The notes under the pieces are model-generated. The model ran no database searches, had not been told where the DNA came from, and saw only the letters and a program-made list of their open reading frames with translations. Shown here one piece after another: positions 7,374 to 9,730 of a DNA stretch of 9,730 nt. Numbering within the stretch: position 1 is the first letter of the stretch; each line of letters begins with the position of its first letter. This stretch comes from CALEUX01 sp037439945 (GTDB taxonomy: Bacteria > Bacteroidota > Bacteroidia > Bacteroidales > Marinilabiliaceae): assembly GCA_037439945.1 (NCBI GenBank), contig JBBIVA010000135.1, positions 1 to 9,730 on the forward strand, in the 5' to 3' direction. The translations under genes and the position numbers were made by a program.

Positions 7374-9380
7374 ATGGCCCTGGATATGTTCAACAAATCA
7401 ATACTCGAAGGAATTCCTGACTATTTACCGGAATATAAACCCTTTGATACAAATGTTAGCCGCGCCCCAAAAAGATTAATGACATTAACCCTTGATGAGC
7501 AAAAACTGGCATTAAGCAATGCCCTGAGGTATTTTCCTGGGCATCTCCATAAATCATTGGCCAGTGAATTTCTTGATGAATTGAATAATTTTGGAAGGAT
7601 ATATATGTACAGGTACAGGCCTGGCTATATATTTCAGGCCAGGAATATTAAAGATATTCCTCATAAATCGGAGCAGGCGGCTTCAGTAATGTTCATGATT
7701 TTAAATAATCTTGATCCGGATGTAGCACAACATCCGCTCGAATTAATAACCTATGGGGGAAATGGTTCAGTTTTTCAAAACTGGGCACAATACAGGCTTA
7801 CAATGCAATACCTGGCAACTATGACCGATGAGCAAACTCTTGTACTTTATTCGGGCCATCCTTTGGGTTTATTTCCATCGAACAAAGAATCTCCAAGGGT
7901 TGTTGTAACCAATGGCATGGTTGTTCCCAATTACTCAAAACCTAACGACTGGGATAAACTGAATGCCCTTGGAGTAACCCAATACGGACAAATGACAGCC
8001 GGTTCGTTTATGTATATTGGCCCACAGGGAATAGTACACGGAACAACAATAACACTGTTAAATGCTTTCAGAAAGTCAGGGTTAAAAAGAACAGGGAATA
8101 AACCTGGATTGTTTGTTTCTTCGGGTATGGGAGGTATGTCGGGAGCGCAAACCAAAGCTGCCAGTATAGCAGGATGCGTAAGCATTGTGGCAGAAATTAA
8201 CCATTTGGCCATTCAGAAAAGATATTCGCAGGGTTGGGTTGATGAGGTACATTCAAATTGTAAGGATTTATTCAACAGGGTGAATGAAGTTATGAAGGGC
8301 AATTTACCGCATTCCTTTGCCTATCATGGTAATATAGTTGATTTATGGGAGTATATAGTTGATAACAATATTGATGTTGATTTGGGTTCCGACCAGACTT
8401 CATTGCATAACCCCTGGTCAGGGGGGTACTATCCGGTTGGGTTAACTTTTGATGAATCAAATAAATTGATGACATCAAATCCTGAAAGATTTAAAGAAGA
8501 AGTAAAAAAATCACTTCGCAAGCAGGTTAAGGCTATTAATTCACTTAGTAAAAAAGGCATGTATTTTTTTGATTACGGAAATGCATTTCTGCTTGAAAGC
8601 AGTAGGGCAGGGGCCAATATAATGGATGAAAAGGGAGGGTTTAAATATAAATCATATGTTCAGGATATTATGGGTCCCTTGTTTTTTGATTATGGTTTTG
8701 GGCCTTTCCGGTGGATTTGTTGCAGTAATGATCCGGTGGATTTGAAAGTTAGTGATGAAATAGCCGGAAAAGTTATTGAAGAATTACTAGTGAATGCCCC
8801 TGAGGAGATTAAAGCACAGTTAAAGGATAATCTGGATTGGATCCGTGAAGCTGATAACAATAATTTGGTAGTTGGCTCACAGGCCCGGATTCTGTATGCC
8901 AACGCCGAAGGAAGAATAAAAATCAGTTTGGCATTTAATAAAGCAATAAAAGAAGGGAAAATTTCGGGCCCAATTGTTTTGGGGCGCGACCATCATGACG
9001 TGTCCGGCACCGACAGTCCATTTAGGGAAACATCAAATATTTATGATGGTTCTTCATTTACCGCAGATATGGCTATTCATAATGTAATAGGAGGTTCGTT
9101 TAGAGGTGCAACCTGGATATCGATACATAATGGTGGTGGAGTTGGCTGGGGAGAAGCAATAAACGGGGGATTTGGTTTGGTTATAGACGGTACCCTTGAA
9201 TCGGAAAGGAAAATTGGTTCAATGCTTTCCTGGGATGTGAATAATGGGGTTTCACGAAGGAGTTGGGCACGCAACAAGGGGGCCATTGAATCAATAAAAA
9301 GGGCAATGAAAAATGAGCCACTGCTTATGGTTACAATTCCTAATATTACTGATGAAAACTTGTTAAACTCATTGTTTTAA
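7374..9380 (+). CDS. Urocanate hydratase (urocanase), long form
   Basis: This cytoplasmic enzyme of histidine degradation (EC 4.2.1.49) adds water to urocanate to give 4-imidazolone-5-propionate, using tightly bound NAD+ as an electrophile. Family motifs are in order: VVTNGMVVPNYS (177-188), YGQMTAGSFMYIGPQGIVHGT (204-224), the NAD-site segment GMGGMSGAQTKAASIAG (251-267), SDQTSLHNPWSGGYYPVGLT (339-358), DYGFGPFRWICCS (439-451) with the conserved Cys at 449, GRDHHDVSGTDSPFRET (537-553) and HNGGGVGWGEAINGGFG (585-601). At 668 aa it exceeds the usual bacterial HutU (about 550-560) and matches the longer form known from animals and many Bacteroidota. ATG 7374 starts MALDMFN; no Shine-Dalgarno is visible. 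The 198 bp between the preceding terminator and this gene hold only a weak -7-like TACTATTG (7297-7304). No hutH, hutI, hutG or ftcD gene lies in the window, so the rest of the pathway must be elsewhere or downstream of the convergent neighbour. Confidence 0.96.
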   Translation: MALDMFNKSILEGIPDYLPEYKPFDTNVSRAPKRLMTLTLDEQKLALSNALRYFPGHLHKSLASEFLDELNNFGRIYMYRYRPGYIFQARNIKDIPHKSEQAASVMFMILNNLDPDVAQHPLELITYGGNGSVFQNWAQYRLTMQYLATMTDEQTLVLYSGHPLGLFPSNKESPRVVVTNGMVVPNYSKPNDWDKLNALGVTQYGQMTAGSFMYIGPQGIVHGTTITLLNAFRKSGLKRTGNKPGLFVSSGMGGMSGAQTKAASIAGCVSIVAEINHLAIQKRYSQGWVDEVHSNCKDLFNRVNEVMKGNLPHSFAYHGNIVDLWEYIVDNNIDVDLGSDQTSLHNPWSGGYYPVGLTFDESNKLMTSNPERFKEEVKKSLRKQVKAINSLSKKGMYFFDYGNAFLLESSRAGANIMDEKGGFKYKSYVQDIMGPLFFDYGFGPFRWICCSNDPVDLKVSDEIAGKVIEELLVNAPEEIKAQLKDNLDWIREADNNNLVVGSQARILYANAEGRIKISLAFNKAIKEGKISGPIVLGRDHHDVSGTDSPFRETSNIYDGSSFTADMAIHNVIGGSFRGATWISIHNGGGVGWGEAINGGFGLVIDGTLESERKIGSMLSWDVNNGVSRRSWARNKGAIESIKRAMKNEPLLMVTIPNITDENLLNSLF

Positions 9381-9425
9381 TTGCCCCAGTGGAGACAGTT
9401 GAAAAAAAATATTAATGTCAGGTTT

Positions 9426-9730
9426 TTAACCGCCGAACAAAATGGTATAGGTGCGCCTTACTTTTTCGTCAAATTCATTTAAACCAAAATTGCGGCAAAA
9501 CCGGAAAGTTTCCTTTCCATTAAACCAAACAATTATTGAAGGATTAACAAATATTGAATATTGGGCTGCTATATACGGATTATTTTCAACATTACAGTAT
9601 AACATTCTGAAACCGGGATATTTCTGGTTGAGATGTTCTGTTATGTTTGGTTTTAAAACCTTACAAACATTACAGGATTCATTTGAAAAATAAACTAAAA
9701 ATGCTTTAGATTCATCAATTAAACTATTTA
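9426..9730 (-). CDS. Thioredoxin-family protein, 5' end beyond the window
   Basis: The minus strand is open from the right edge to a TAA at 9426-9428, giving 100 C-terminal residues. The visible protein starts NSLIDESKAFLVYFS, then has the redox motif S-CNVC-K (visible residues 18-23) on a thioredoxin-like strand-helix, a middle strand (FRMLYCNVE), and IFVNPSIIVWFNGKE with the expected cis-proline (visible residue 63), followed by the final helix EFDEKVRRTY. This is the thioredoxin fold with CNVC in place of WCGPC. There is no signal or lipoprotein cleavage in the visible part, so it is probably a cytoplasmic thiol-disulfide oxidoreductase or thioredoxin-like protein. Related small proteins are about 100-110 aa, so only a few N-terminal residues should be missing (inference). 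It converges with urocanase (45-bp gap). An 80-codon GTG frame on the plus strand at 9451-9693 is its antisense shadow. Confidence 0.85.
   Translation of the reverse strand, partial: NSLIDESKAFLVYFSNESCNVCKVLKPNITEHLNQKYPGFRMLYCNVENNPYIAAQYSIFVNPSIIVWFNGKETFRFCRNFGLNEFDEKVRRTYTILFGG

Noticed and set aside
9451..9693. 80-codon plus-strand ORF starting with GTG
   Set aside because: It is antisense to a recognisable thioredoxin-family gene, has an in-frame stop immediately before the GTG, and its translation resembles no family I know.

Overview
The window looks like an ordinary chromosomal stretch from a member of the Bacteroidota, possibly Bacteroidales/Marinilabiliales-like; the rank below phylum is inference. 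The DNA is AT-rich. None of the genes has a Shine-Dalgarno-like sequence ahead of its start. Two genes carry the phylum's characteristic -7 promoter element (TAnnTTTG type). The proteins are typical of the group: a multi-PAS soluble kinase, a COG1022-type acyl-CoA ligase and a long-form urocanase.

Layout. Positions 1-275 are non-coding and unusually rich in dyad symmetry: a near-perfect 23-bp palindrome at the left edge, a GC-rich hairpin with a tandem G/A internal loop at 87-121, and an AT-rich stem at 161-193. A five-PAS histidine kinase follows (276-3173, +), convergent with a secreted CapA-type metallophosphatase (3235-4344, -). A 398-bp divergent gap leads to a long-chain acyl-CoA ligase (4743-6560, +). 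After a 358-bp gap come a 63-aa cold-shock protein (6919-7110, +) with its own promoter and a clear intrinsic terminator, then urocanate hydratase (7374-9380, +). At the right edge a thioredoxin-family gene lies on the minus strand (9426-9730), convergent with urocanase and cut off at its 5' end by the window boundary.

The genes do not form one pathway or operon. Each appears to be its own transcription unit: orientations alternate and the same-strand neighbours are separated by 263-358 bp. The functions are signalling (kinase), envelope or polysaccharide-related (CapA), fatty-acid activation, RNA chaperoning under stress, histidine catabolism, and thiol redox. I see no mobile element, CRISPR array, tRNA or rRNA, and no convincing evidence of a new multi-gene system. 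The least explained sequence is the structured non-coding region at 1-275.
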